Shown here: positions 44,745 through 53,624 of the stretch, one piece after another | Position numbering within the stretch: the first letter of the stretch is position 1 | Layout: the number at the start of each line of letters is the position of its first letter | Assembly (NCBI GenBank): GCA_964392985.1 | Contig: CAYMSF010000001.1 | Span: forward strand, 62,001-126,000 | Direction of reading: 5' to 3' | DNA length: 64,000 nt | Source: CAYMSF01 sp964392985 | GTDB lineage: Bacteria; Verrucomicrobiota; Lentisphaeria; Victivallales; Victivallaceae | Program-made: the position numbers and the translations under genes | Notes under the pieces: generated by a model | Seen by the model: only the letters and a program-made list of their open reading frames with translations | Databases searched by the model: none | What the model was told of the DNA's origin: nothing

Positions 44745-45039
44745 TTCCTGTCTAATTTTCTAATTTTGAACATGTTGTGAAATATTATTCTTTCATAAAC
44801 CATTGACATTGCATGACCGCGATTGACTATTAAAGACAGCATTATGTTCTACATTTTGTAAATTACCATTTTTAATTCAATCTCACTGGTGGTATCAGTA
44901 TTGATTTCAGTAATGATTTTTTTGAATCAAAATTCCCTAAGTTGTGTACTATTTATTTTATGATTTTACTGGAAAAAAACAATTTTAAGATTAGATTAAA
45001 ATGAATTTGTTTTATTAATAATATGATAAGGATTTACCA
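44745..45039. other. AT-rich region upstream of gatB
   Basis: No gene is supported. The stretch should hold the gatB promoter; an AAGGATTT ribosome binding site lies at its right end. No well-spaced promoter pair was found. Confidence 0.4.
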
Positions 45040-46491
45040 ATGGCTGGATATGAAGCAGTAATTGGACTTGAGGTACATATTCAGGTCAGGACAAAAAGTA
45101 AAATGTTTTGTTCCTGTCCCAACTCTTATGGTGAGCCACCAAACTCTTTAGTTTGTCCCGTTTGCATGGGGTATCCCGGTGTGTTGCCGTCCCCAAACCA
45201 TGAGGCAATTAAAAAGACAATTATTGCCGGGTTGACTTGCAATTGCAAAATTGCTCATTTTAGCAAATTTGATCGTAAGAGCTATTTTTATCCTGATATG
45301 CCGAAGAATTATCAGATTTCACAATACGATTTGCCCTTTTGCGGTCGTGGCATGGTTCATATTTCCGGGAAGGGTTTTTCCGGAGCAGAGCTTCCGGATA
45401 AAGATATCGGGGTTACACGAATCCATCTTGAGGAGGATGTGGCCAAGTTGACTCATTTCAATACCTGTAGCGGCGTTGATTATAATCGTGCCGGGGTTCC
45501 GTTAATGGAATGCGTCAGTGAACCGGATATGCATTCTGCCGATGAAGCCTATGCATATTTAACCGCATTGAAGCAAATTATGCAATATGCGGATATAAGT
45601 GATTGTGATATGGAAAAAGGGCAGATGCGTTGCGATGTGAACATATCAATAAAGCCGGTGGGTTCTCCTGTTTTCGGTACAAAAATAGAGATAAAAAATC
45701 TCAACAGTTTCAGGGCTGTTCATCGTTCTCTGGTTTACGAGATATGGCGGCAGGAACAAGTATTGACTACTGGTGGCAAATTACAGCAGGAAACGCGCGG
45801 CTGGAATGATGAACGTGGCGAAACGTACTTAATGCGGACAAAGGAAAGCGCGCACGATTATCGCTATTTCCCTGAGCCGGATCTTATGCCGGTAACATTT
45901 ACACTCGAAGAAATTGATTCGTTAAAAAATCTGTTGCCGGAATTGCCGGGCGCTGCTCGAGCAAGATTTGTCAAGGACTACGGACTAACTGAATATGATG
46001 CGCACGTTTTAACCTTGGAAAAAAAAGTTGCTGCTTATTTTGACGCTTGTGCGAAAAAAGTAAAAACTCCCAAAATTCTTGCTAACTGGATTATATCAGA
46101 ATTTATGCGGGAACTTTCCAGCCGTAAACTTGGCATTGATGAATGCTCTGTTTCTCCCGACAAGTTGGCCGGTTTAATTCAAATGATTGAAAATAATTCT
46201 ATTAATGGTAAAATTGCCAAAAACGTGTTCGTGGAAATGCTTGAATCCGGCAAGGATGCTCAGACAATTGTTGCGGAAAAGGGTATGTTGCAAGTAACTG
46301 ATAGTGATGCTATAAATACTTATATTTCTCAAGTTATTGAGCAAAACACCACTCAGGTTGAACAGTATTTATCCGGCAAAACAATTGTACTGCAATTCCT
46401 TGTTGGTCAGGTAATGAAACTTAGTAAGGGCAAGGCCAATCCGCAAATCGCGGCTGAAATGCTTAAAAAAAGCATTGATGCTATAAAATAA
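45040..46491 (+). CDS. gatB: Asp-tRNA(Asn)/Glu-tRNA(Gln) amidotransferase subunit B
   Basis: GatB is the kinase/tRNA-binding subunit of GatCAB, which amidates mischarged Asp-tRNA(Asn) or Glu-tRNA(Gln). The 483-residue protein begins YEAVIGLEVHIQVRTKSKMF and has the zinc cysteines (CSCPNSYGEPPNSLVCPVC). Other marks are RKSYFYPDMPKNYQISQYD, MRCDVNISI and DYRYFPEPDL, and a C-terminal GatB/YqeY domain (~330-483). gatA and gatC are not adjacent. The stop lies nine bases from the convergent DUF4105 gene's stop. Confidence 0.97.
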   Translation: MAGYEAVIGLEVHIQVRTKSKMFCSCPNSYGEPPNSLVCPVCMGYPGVLPSPNHEAIKKTIIAGLTCNCKIAHFSKFDRKSYFYPDMPKNYQISQYDLPFCGRGMVHISGKGFSGAELPDKDIGVTRIHLEEDVAKLTHFNTCSGVDYNRAGVPLMECVSEPDMHSADEAYAYLTALKQIMQYADISDCDMEKGQMRCDVNISIKPVGSPVFGTKIEIKNLNSFRAVHRSLVYEIWRQEQVLTTGGKLQQETRGWNDERGETYLMRTKESAHDYRYFPEPDLMPVTFTLEEIDSLKNLLPELPGAARARFVKDYGLTEYDAHVLTLEKKVAAYFDACAKKVKTPKILANWIISEFMRELSSRKLGIDECSVSPDKLAGLIQMIENNSINGKIAKNVFVEMLESGKDAQTIVAEKGMLQVTDSDAINTYISQVIEQNTTQVEQYLSGKTIVLQFLVGQVMKLSKGKANPQIAAEMLKKSIDAIK

Positions 46492-46500
46492 GTAAAGTTT

Positions 46501-47517
46501 TTATGGCGTCGTCGGGTTGCCTTCATGCAATATGACAGAATAACGTTCACGATCTGATACTTTCTCCATCCGCTTCGTTATGTAATGTTCTGTCTTAAAT
46601 TGTTCATAAGAAATATTGCCGGCGTTATTACTGTTTTCATAAATCATTTGGTCAGAATACCCGTTCAACAGGAACCTAATATCAAGAAAAATATCTTGAT
46701 TTATGGCTATTTTTCGCAGGCTTGGAATAAGAGATGTCATACAATTACTGGTAATAGTATTGTAAAATTTCGGTTTTATTATCAGCTTGTTAATCCTGTC
46801 AACTAAGTCAAGGAATAGTATTTTTCCATTTTCCGGTGTTATCTTTAATTGATACATATAAACCTGCTCCTTGCGGAAATTAGTACGCAACATAAGCAAA
46901 TCTGCTTCAGTACCAATTATATAAAGACTTCCGTACTGTTTAAACAACCCGCCGAGGGCAGTTTGCTGTTGTCCTTTTATTAGTCTGGTTTCAGATGATA
47001 TTGCGAGCCAACGGTTATCCTTGAAGCCGAAATCAAGAATAGTATGGGCAACCGCGGTATTGCCGTCCCAATATGAAAGTATTAACATAACCTTTTCTAA
47101 CTTATCCAGATCATAATCACCGGAAATATATTTCACCTCATAATCATTTTCGCTGCGATAATTAAAGTCTCTAATGTTATTAACGGTTAAAATGTTTTTA
47201 TGAATTTCAACTTCCGGCATTCTTGACCATGGAATCTGCCAATCGGCGTTGTTTGTTGGTGTAATTGTAAACCACCATACAATCACAGGTAATGGCATGA
47301 GTAATAAAATAATTGAAACAATGGGGTGTTTGCGTTTTATAAATAAAACGGTCACAACTGAAGCAATTGCTACAATCCAATAAGCCCAGGCACATAACTG
47401 ATGTAAAAACGGACAATGATAGTAAATAACCATACTGCACCAGGCACACACCGATAAATAAACGAATAATGCGGTTACAACCTTCAGTTTTAATAGTATT
47501 TTATGCGGTCTGGTCAC
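46501..47517 (-). CDS. membrane protein with Lnb-type DUF4105 domain
   Basis: The 338-residue protein has three N-terminal membrane helices (~11-33, ~40-60, ~66-86) and an extracytoplasmic DUF4105 domain (~105-300). Visible in it are AHTILDFGF with His158 and YNTITSNCMTSL with Cys259. These match the catalytic pair of the cysteine-type fold found in Lnb, the lyso-form lipoprotein N-acyltransferase of some Gram-positives. The start is GTG. It follows a lipoprotein hydrolase gene by 10 bases. Lipid or acyl handling in the envelope is plausible; reaction unknown. Confidence 0.8.
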   Translation of the reverse strand: MTRPHKILLKLKVVTALFVYLSVCAWCSMVIYYHCPFLHQLCAWAYWIVAIASVVTVLFIKRKHPIVSIILLLMPLPVIVWWFTITPTNNADWQIPWSRMPEVEIHKNILTVNNIRDFNYRSENDYEVKYISGDYDLDKLEKVMLILSYWDGNTAVAHTILDFGFKDNRWLAISSETRLIKGQQQTALGGLFKQYGSLYIIGTEADLLMLRTNFRKEQVYMYQLKITPENGKILFLDLVDRINKLIIKPKFYNTITSNCMTSLIPSLRKIAINQDIFLDIRFLLNGYSDQMIYENSNNAGNISYEQFKTEHYITKRMEKVSDRERYSVILHEGNPTTP

Positions 47518-47527
47518 GTATAACCTG

Positions 47528-49378
47528 TTATTTTATTTTTCCGATAGTACGGAGGTGTTGCCGTAATATTTTGTGCACATCCTCAATGGCTGCAGCGTTA
47601 TCCTGTACACTGTGGCCTGATTCTACAATCAATTCACTTTTTGCGGTATTTAAATGTGAGCTCCAATATGGCACAATTCCGTCTGTACCACCTGGGATAC
47701 CGGCAGTTTGGTTATTACCGCAAATAGTATAGTATGGAACATTCTGAGCAAAAGGTATTTCGGATAATGCTCGTAATATTTTATTTTCCGGGACAAGATT
47801 ATCCAGACCGGTATCGACGTGGATGTCATTTTCATCATCTTCAATTGCAGGGTTAACCAGTCGTCGTAAATTATAGACGTGTTCTTTTAAGTAACTCGGT
47901 AGCGATATCCATGATGACGCCCAACGCGCATAAAACCAAGTCGCCATATCCGCCCCTTTATGCGGGGTGGCCATAAAAATAACTCCTTTAATAAAGTCGA
48001 GTTGTTCAAAGACCAGCATATTCATCACAAACTGCTTTTCATCAGGTGTTAATGTTTTTTTTCCCATTTTTGCGGCAGGCAGGAATTTATCTTTCAAATT
48101 ATTGCCGGTATTCTGTATCAGCGTTTTAGACAGTAACCCGCCCATGCTATGACTGACAATAATCATCTGGTTAAAATTAGCCTCGGCTTCCGGTGTTTTG
48201 AAGTCTGCCTTAGCTTCAGTCAATGATTTACGCAACAAATATGCAGAATACAATACTGGATTACCAGTACTATAAGTAAAAAGCCATATTTGATAATTAT
48301 GACGTATATCCGGATCATCCATTAAAATATTTACCATCTGCGCCCATGTTCGAGGATTTGACATTAAACCGTGGACAAAAACTAGGGGAATTTTATTTTT
48401 TTCCAGCCGGTCAAGTGCGAACAAACCGAAATTATCGGTAGCATCGGCTTTAAACATTGAAGCAAAACCATCAATGATTGGCGGTTTGCGCAAGTCGTAA
48501 GCCAGCGGGGTGGTAAAATCTAAACTGAGTGGAATATTTTTTTCTCCAACCTTTACTGTATCCGTGGCGATGGTGTTGTATAATTCAACTCTAGATGGAA
48601 TTATACCGTTTTCGGCATTACCCATTCGCAAAAAAAATGTTGCATGGTATGAACGTCCGGGCGCTGATTTAAACGGTGGCGGGACCGGAATTGAGATATC
48701 AGATTTAACAATTAATGGGACACCTATTCCAGGTGTATACGAATAAACATAAAATCCCTCAGCACTATAACGATAGCATGATATAAGCTGTGTAGTTTTA
48801 TCAACCGGACATGAAAGTTCAATTAACGGTGGTTCAAATTTCAAAGTTAATCCTGCTATCGCAGGCAGACTGTATGTAGAGTTAAAAGCAATATTTTTAT
48901 TGTTTAAATATTCAATTATAGTGTCCAGTGAAGCATTGTAGTATCTTACTACGATGAAAACATCCATACCATACGGTGCCGGTAAATCAGGATTTACTGT
49001 TTTATTAAATAAATATTGAGAGGCAAAATAGGCTGCGGCACAGTGAAATGCTGTTTTTTTATCTGTATCCCCGGCATTCATTCCCGATACATAGCATAAT
49101 TCAGTTAGAACATACAAATAATACTTGTTTTGAGACTTGCAATAATCCTGATAAATGTGATAAATAGCAGTCTCCGGATCATCATCATAAAGATTGCTTA
49201 ATTGCCTGGACAATAAAAAAACACGGCAATTATTACTGATTTCATTAGTTCTGAAGGTCATGCTGCCATTTTTTTGAAACCATTCTGCTGACGACGTACT
49301 GGTAACGCTGATATTGCGACAACCTGAGAACAAGATTATCACAAAAATTGGTAATAAAAAATATTTAATTATTTGCAT
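47528..49378 (-). CDS. lipoprotein with alpha/beta-hydrolase (lipase/esterase) domain
   Basis: From the ATG at 49378 the protein is 616 residues with a type II signal peptide (lipobox FSGC). A long N-terminal region (~20-310) of unknown fold precedes an alpha/beta-hydrolase domain (~320-610). The oxyanion-type FVHGLMSNPRTW and the nucleophile elbow VSHSMGG with Ser411 are clear. GTDGIVPYWSSHL (Asp) and ESGHSVQD (His) supply the rest of the triad. The ATG has AAGGA at 7 bases; a longer start at 49420 lacks a site. It forms a tight pair with the DUF4105 gene. Confidence 0.85.
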   Translation of the reverse strand: MQIIKYFLLPIFVIILFSGCRNISVTSTSSAEWFQKNGSMTFRTNEISNNCRVFLLSRQLSNLYDDDPETAIYHIYQDYCKSQNKYYLYVLTELCYVSGMNAGDTDKKTAFHCAAAYFASQYLFNKTVNPDLPAPYGMDVFIVVRYYNASLDTIIEYLNNKNIAFNSTYSLPAIAGLTLKFEPPLIELSCPVDKTTQLISCYRYSAEGFYVYSYTPGIGVPLIVKSDISIPVPPPFKSAPGRSYHATFFLRMGNAENGIIPSRVELYNTIATDTVKVGEKNIPLSLDFTTPLAYDLRKPPIIDGFASMFKADATDNFGLFALDRLEKNKIPLVFVHGLMSNPRTWAQMVNILMDDPDIRHNYQIWLFTYSTGNPVLYSAYLLRKSLTEAKADFKTPEAEANFNQMIIVSHSMGGLLSKTLIQNTGNNLKDKFLPAAKMGKKTLTPDEKQFVMNMLVFEQLDFIKGVIFMATPHKGADMATWFYARWASSWISLPSYLKEHVYNLRRLVNPAIEDDENDIHVDTGLDNLVPENKILRALSEIPFAQNVPYYTICGNNQTAGIPGGTDGIVPYWSSHLNTAKSELIVESGHSVQDNAAAIEDVHKILRQHLRTIGKIK

Positions 49379-49650
49379 TGGCATATCCTTGTAAATTATA
49401 TGTATTGAAAGCATTTTCATGACATCTTAATTTGATGCCATATAATAAAATTTCAACATCAATTTATTTATTAATGGTTTCAAAAATTTAGCACATTAAC
49501 ATTTTTTTCGTAACGGCCTATTTTGTTCCTGTTTTAATCATCAATGCCGTAATATTAAAATTATAGTAACTCTTACAATTGTTTTTAAAGGATGAATTGT
49601 CGTGAATACGAGTATTGTCAGCTTTATTGAGTAGCGAAATTAATTAAAAA
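49379..49650. other. AT-rich intergenic region
   Basis: The stretch lies between the TSUP permease gene (ending 49651) and the lipoprotein hydrolase start, both on the minus strand. No gene, hairpin or consensus promoter was identified. Confidence 0.35.
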
Positions 49651-50580
49651 TCATGCAATGTTTAATGTTTTTTTCCTGCTGGAATAACTGGTTAATGCAA
49701 AGATAAAGATAAAAAGTAAAGTTCCGGCAACCACAATAATGATGCGTCCCCAAATAATATAACCGATTAATTTGCAGAAAACACTTGCCATAATAAAAAA
49801 TGCAAACAAGGCAAAACTTTTCCCCGCCATCCAGTCATTCCCGCCCATCAATACAACAGAATGCATTTTTGTGCCAAGTATAAATGCTGGCAAACCGCCA
49901 ACAGTAAGTGCCAGGGCTAACCAACATGCATTAGAAAAAGGCGCGGTGGAACCGATAAAATATGATAAAGAACCAGAAACAGCCACAATAGTAACGGATA
50001 AACGTAATATCATTCCACACATTTTCTCCGGGGTATTAATCGCTATTTTTAATACTGGTCTGACGATAGAACCGCCCCCAATTCCTAATAGTGATGAAAT
50101 CAGACCAGTTATCATCCCGGCTATTCCAACAATAAATTGTCGTCCCAGGCCACATTCTGGCAATCCATTTGCCGTATTCTCTTTATGCTCCACTGAAAAC
50201 AGGGTGGCGATAATAGTAATTAACAAGATGATAAGATAAAGCGATTCTTGAAATTTGTACGAACCATAAAGTTTGAATAAAAAATCGGCTAAGGGTTTGC
50301 CCCAAAGACTGCCAATAAATGAAAAAAAACACATTGGGATTGCGACTCTCAATCCCCAGGAACCGCGTCCCCACCCAATTTTAGGTGCTTGACGCCAAAC
50401 CGTTGGCAATGTACTGGGCACCATTTGCATTAAGCTCGCGGCAACTGCAGTTTCAATGTTTACTCCATAGAGCAACAATGCCGGCATGATTAACCATCCA
50501 CCGCCAAGTCCCCAGAAACCACCGGAAAGCATTGCACAGAAACCAGTGATAACACAGACTATCAATAATTGAATATCCAT
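49651..50580 (-). CDS. TSUP (TauE/SafE) family membrane permease
   Basis: The 309-residue protein has about eight or nine membrane helices. Both TSUP half-repeats are visible, each with the Gly-rich pattern: GGFWGLGGGWLIMPALL near the start and SSLLGIGGGSIVRPVL in the middle. The family exports sulfite, sulfoacetate and related organic anions or imports sulfur compounds. No sulfur metabolism gene is adjacent, so the substrate is open. It appears monocistronic, about 200 bases downstream of serA. Confidence 0.88.
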   Translation of the reverse strand: MDIQLLIVCVITGFCAMLSGGFWGLGGGWLIMPALLLYGVNIETAVAASLMQMVPSTLPTVWRQAPKIGWGRGSWGLRVAIPMCFFSFIGSLWGKPLADFLFKLYGSYKFQESLYLIILLITIIATLFSVEHKENTANGLPECGLGRQFIVGIAGMITGLISSLLGIGGGSIVRPVLKIAINTPEKMCGMILRLSVTIVAVSGSLSYFIGSTAPFSNACWLALALTVGGLPAFILGTKMHSVVLMGGNDWMAGKSFALFAFFIMASVFCKLIGYIIWGRIIIVVAGTLLFIFIFALTSYSSRKKTLNIA

Positions 50581-50777
50581 ATAGATTTTTAGTTGCGTAT
50601 TCCTAACATAAAATTGAACCTCGTGTAGAATTCGGTAAAAATGACCAGACTATTCAGGCCGTTTTCTCAAATCATAAAACAATTACGCTGCATCTGCATA
50701 GTAAATAGTGACCGCAACTGTAAAAAAATAATCATAACATTATAATACCATGTCAGCGAATTATAATGTTATGAAAA

Positions 50778-52352
50778 TTAATTTAGACAAGAAAAGTGAA
50801 AAGCTGTAATCGATTTAACTTTAATGCTGATTTTTTCAATCAATTCTTTGGGGACTTCTACATTGGTTTTTATTACTGCCAGCGAGCGCCCGGAAATTAA
50901 ATCCTGCGGAGCTCTGATATCGATAATATTAATTTTCTTTTCTCCTAGAATACTGGCAATCTTGCCTATAACGCCAGGGGCATCACTATATTCAACAAAC
51001 AAGTTATGACCGGATGGCTCAAGATATAATTTATCATAATTATTAATACGTGAAACCATCAAATTACTTTCGGTAATTGTGCCACGTACACTGACTCTGG
51101 ATACTCCTTCGCTGCCAGCAAGGAAATCAATAGTCATCGCTTCACCGTAATGTTTATTTTCGTCAGTTTCACGGTTTACCAACTCAATTCCGCGTCCCTT
51201 AAGAAATTTTTCCGCTTCAGTATGGTCAAGAAACGGGTCAAATTCCGGTGCGATGCCGGCTGTAATTGGCGCCGTCATCCATTTTGCAAACTGACGCAAA
51301 TCACCATAAAAACTTGTTTCAATACGTGTCGGGTTGACATTACGACCGAGATAACTGCGGACAAGGCTGGCAAGTACAAATGCCAACTTCTGGTAACTGG
51401 CGTCCAACCCGTCAGGAATTCCTTTGTTAACCACACAACTGGTGATACCAGTTTCAAAATATTGAACAGTCTGTTCTGCGGCTCGCTTAGCAGCTTCCAG
51501 ATTGGCTTCTTTTGTATTTGCGCCAAGGTGTGGCAACATTAAATCAGCAATGTCTGTTACCGATTTTAATCCGGCCTCGTCTTTGGGGTAAACGTCAGTG
51601 CAAAATAATATTTTTTGATTTTTTTTGGCTTCCCTCAGGTCATTCTCATTAATAATTCCGGAACGGGCGCAATTAATCAGTACGGCTCCATCTTTCATAG
51701 TACTCAATAGTTTCTGGTTAATCATTCCCCTGGTTTCATTATTTTCCGGGATATGCAAAGATATGAAATCTGATTCCGCAAAAATTTTTTCTACTGAACA
51801 TAATTCCACGTCAAGTTTCTCTGCCATTGCCGGAGAGATCATGGGGTCGTAACCCAAAATTGACATTTCAAAACCTGTCAGCCGTTTAACAAGTAATCTG
51901 CCAATATTTCCCAGTCCTAAAATACCTATTTTTTTCCCGGTAAGTTCTGAGCCCAACATCCGTTTCTTTTCCCATAATCCAGCACGCGTGGTAACATCAC
52001 CATCAACAATAAATCGGGATACTGCCAACATCATTGCTACAACTTCTTCTGCAACAGCATTAGCATTTGCACCCGGGGTGTTCATCACATCAACGTTTTT
52101 ACGTCTTGCGTATTTGGTATCAATTGTGTCATAACCTGCACCAGCCCGTACGATTAAACGCAGTTTGGGTAATGCATCAATTATTGCCTGAGTAATTTTT
52201 TCGCTTCTGACAATTAACACTTCGGTGTCAGGATTCATTTGTGTTAAATTATCAATTGGGGTTTCTGCGTCTAAAACAACATTGAATCCCTTGTCAACCA
52301 AAATTTTGGCCGCAAACTTATCCAATTTTGTCGGAATTAAGACTTTTTTCAT
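50778..52352 (-). CDS. serA: D-3-phosphoglycerate dehydrogenase, long (ACT-containing) type
   Basis: SerA oxidises 3-phosphoglycerate to phosphohydroxypyruvate, the first step of serine synthesis. At 524 residues it is the long form: catalytic/NAD domains (~1-310; GLGNIGRLLVKRL, the INCARSGIINE loop and the LPHLGANTKEA histidine), an intervening ASB domain (~320-440) and a C-terminal ACT domain (~452-524; FVEYSDAPGVIGKIASIL). The ACT domain usually gives serine feedback. RAGAGYDTID is the NAD-side hallmark. Monocistronic. Confidence 0.95.
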   Translation of the reverse strand: MKKVLIPTKLDKFAAKILVDKGFNVVLDAETPIDNLTQMNPDTEVLIVRSEKITQAIIDALPKLRLIVRAGAGYDTIDTKYARRKNVDVMNTPGANANAVAEEVVAMMLAVSRFIVDGDVTTRAGLWEKKRMLGSELTGKKIGILGLGNIGRLLVKRLTGFEMSILGYDPMISPAMAEKLDVELCSVEKIFAESDFISLHIPENNETRGMINQKLLSTMKDGAVLINCARSGIINENDLREAKKNQKILFCTDVYPKDEAGLKSVTDIADLMLPHLGANTKEANLEAAKRAAEQTVQYFETGITSCVVNKGIPDGLDASYQKLAFVLASLVRSYLGRNVNPTRIETSFYGDLRQFAKWMTAPITAGIAPEFDPFLDHTEAEKFLKGRGIELVNRETDENKHYGEAMTIDFLAGSEGVSRVSVRGTITESNLMVSRINNYDKLYLEPSGHNLFVEYSDAPGVIGKIASILGEKKINIIDIRAPQDLISGRSLAVIKTNVEVPKELIEKISIKVKSITAFHFSCLN

Positions 52353-52384
52353 AATGCCTCGATTTTTTTATTGTAAATATTAAT

Positions 52385-52401
52385 CCCGGCACAAGACCGG
52401 G
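52385..52401 (-). terminator. short GC hairpin between the FtsQ-like gene and serA
   Basis: CCCGG (52385-52389) pairs with CCGGG (52397-52401) around a 7-base loop. On the minus strand it is followed by ATTAATATTTAC. The stem is only 5 bp, so a terminator is possible but weak. Confidence 0.4.
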
Positions 52402-52473
52402 GTGACTTTAGAAAAACTATTTCATTATATTCAAATGAACGTATCAAATATTATATAAAAATAATTGTCGCAA

Positions 52474-53274
52474 CTATTTCAAAACCGCATTGCCATTATA
52501 ATTCAGATTAAAAGAACAACGTGTATCGCCGCTAGCCTGAGCCTGTATAATTGCACTTTGTAAGACAATTAACATGAAATTAAGTTTTTTTCGTGGCATA
52601 ACGGCTTCGTATGGACGTTCTTTGAACTGTAGTTTTACCGTCAACTGTTCCTGATTCCGGACACTGACTGCTGAGATTTTCAGATCCGGGAAGTTTCTGA
52701 TTGTGAGCATAATCAAGTCAAGCGCCGGCTGAATTTCAGGTATATCCATTCCCTCGACAATATTTATTTTGGTATCTATGCCTAATACGACAGGCATATC
52801 GCTATTGACGTTATTACAATATTTTTTATTCATAACGACACACTTTTCATCGACAACCCAGGATGAACGGTTGTTTGTGAGAAATGCCCTTGGAATACGT
52901 TCTACGACTTGGATGCAAAGTGTATCCGGCAATACCCTGACAATGCTTATATTTTCAATATTGGCTATACGTCCGAGCAATTGTTGGCGTAATTCGCGAA
53001 GGTTTAAACTGAAAATGTTATCATGGCCAATAGTTAAACCAATTTTTTCGGCTATTAATTTATTTTTCCCATCCCACCATCCAGAGCTTTTTACCTCGAC
53101 GTGCTGTAAAATAAAATGGCGATTGCCCGCAAAAAATGTTTGGGTTGCAGATTTGCAGAACAAAACTACTGATGCCGCAATCATGATCAGTATTGTGAGA
53201 AAAATCGATATCCGGATTGCCTGATCGCGACCCTTCCGGTTTTTCGGATCTGTTTTTGGTGCCTTAACTGCCAC
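52474..53274 (-). CDS. FtsQ/DivIB-type POTRA cell division protein
   Basis: The 266-residue protein has a basic cytoplasmic start, one membrane helix (~23-42) and a POTRA domain (~50-120; HVEVKSSGWWDGKN, NIFSLNLRELRQQLL, then VRVLPDTLCIQVVERIPRAFL). A FtsQ beta domain follows (~125-265; SWVVDEKCVVM). That order matches FtsQ, the divisome bridge between FtsL/B and FtsW/I. The usual mur-ftsA-ftsZ neighbours are absent, which is unusual but seen in PVC genomes. The start is GTG with a weak site. Confidence 0.78.
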   Translation of the reverse strand: MAVKAPKTDPKNRKGRDQAIRISIFLTILIMIAASVVLFCKSATQTFFAGNRHFILQHVEVKSSGWWDGKNKLIAEKIGLTIGHDNIFSLNLRELRQQLLGRIANIENISIVRVLPDTLCIQVVERIPRAFLTNNRSSWVVDEKCVVMNKKYCNNVNSDMPVVLGIDTKINIVEGMDIPEIQPALDLIMLTIRNFPDLKISAVSVRNQEQLTVKLQFKERPYEAVMPRKKLNFMLIVLQSAIIQAQASGDTRCSFNLNYNGNAVLK

Positions 53275-53624
53275 GATAATTAACCCGATTTTTTATTTTA
53301 ACTTGACACAATACCTAGATTTTACTTTGAAAATATGAGGCTGTGTATCAACAACCAACAATTTCATATAACGCTTCAAATAATATAGCAGAAAATTATT
53401 TTTTTTACAGTCATTAAAATTATGATATTATGGCAAAATAAAAATTTATTAATTTTGCTTTACAATCTGACAATTGTTTTTACAAATATTGAGCAATATC
53501 AACCATGTTTTTGTCACTCTAAACTCAGTTTGAATTAAAGCATGGGATTAAATTGCATTATTGCTAATCAATAACAATTATTTACTGGAGTATTTTAAAC
53601 AAAGCAATAATAACTTTCTATAAA
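53275..53624. other. AT-rich intergenic region
   Basis: This 350-base stretch lies upstream of the FtsQ-like gene and downstream of the DEAD-box gene. No open frame with a ribosome binding site and no clear hairpin. It should contain the FtsQ-like gene's promoter, but no consensus pair stands out. Confidence 0.4.

Noticed and set aside
44472..44842. Minus-strand frames across tRNA-Pro (with ARGFEPPTSASRTQRSS-like string)
   Set aside because: Same artefact: antisense of the tRNA, no ribosome binding site.
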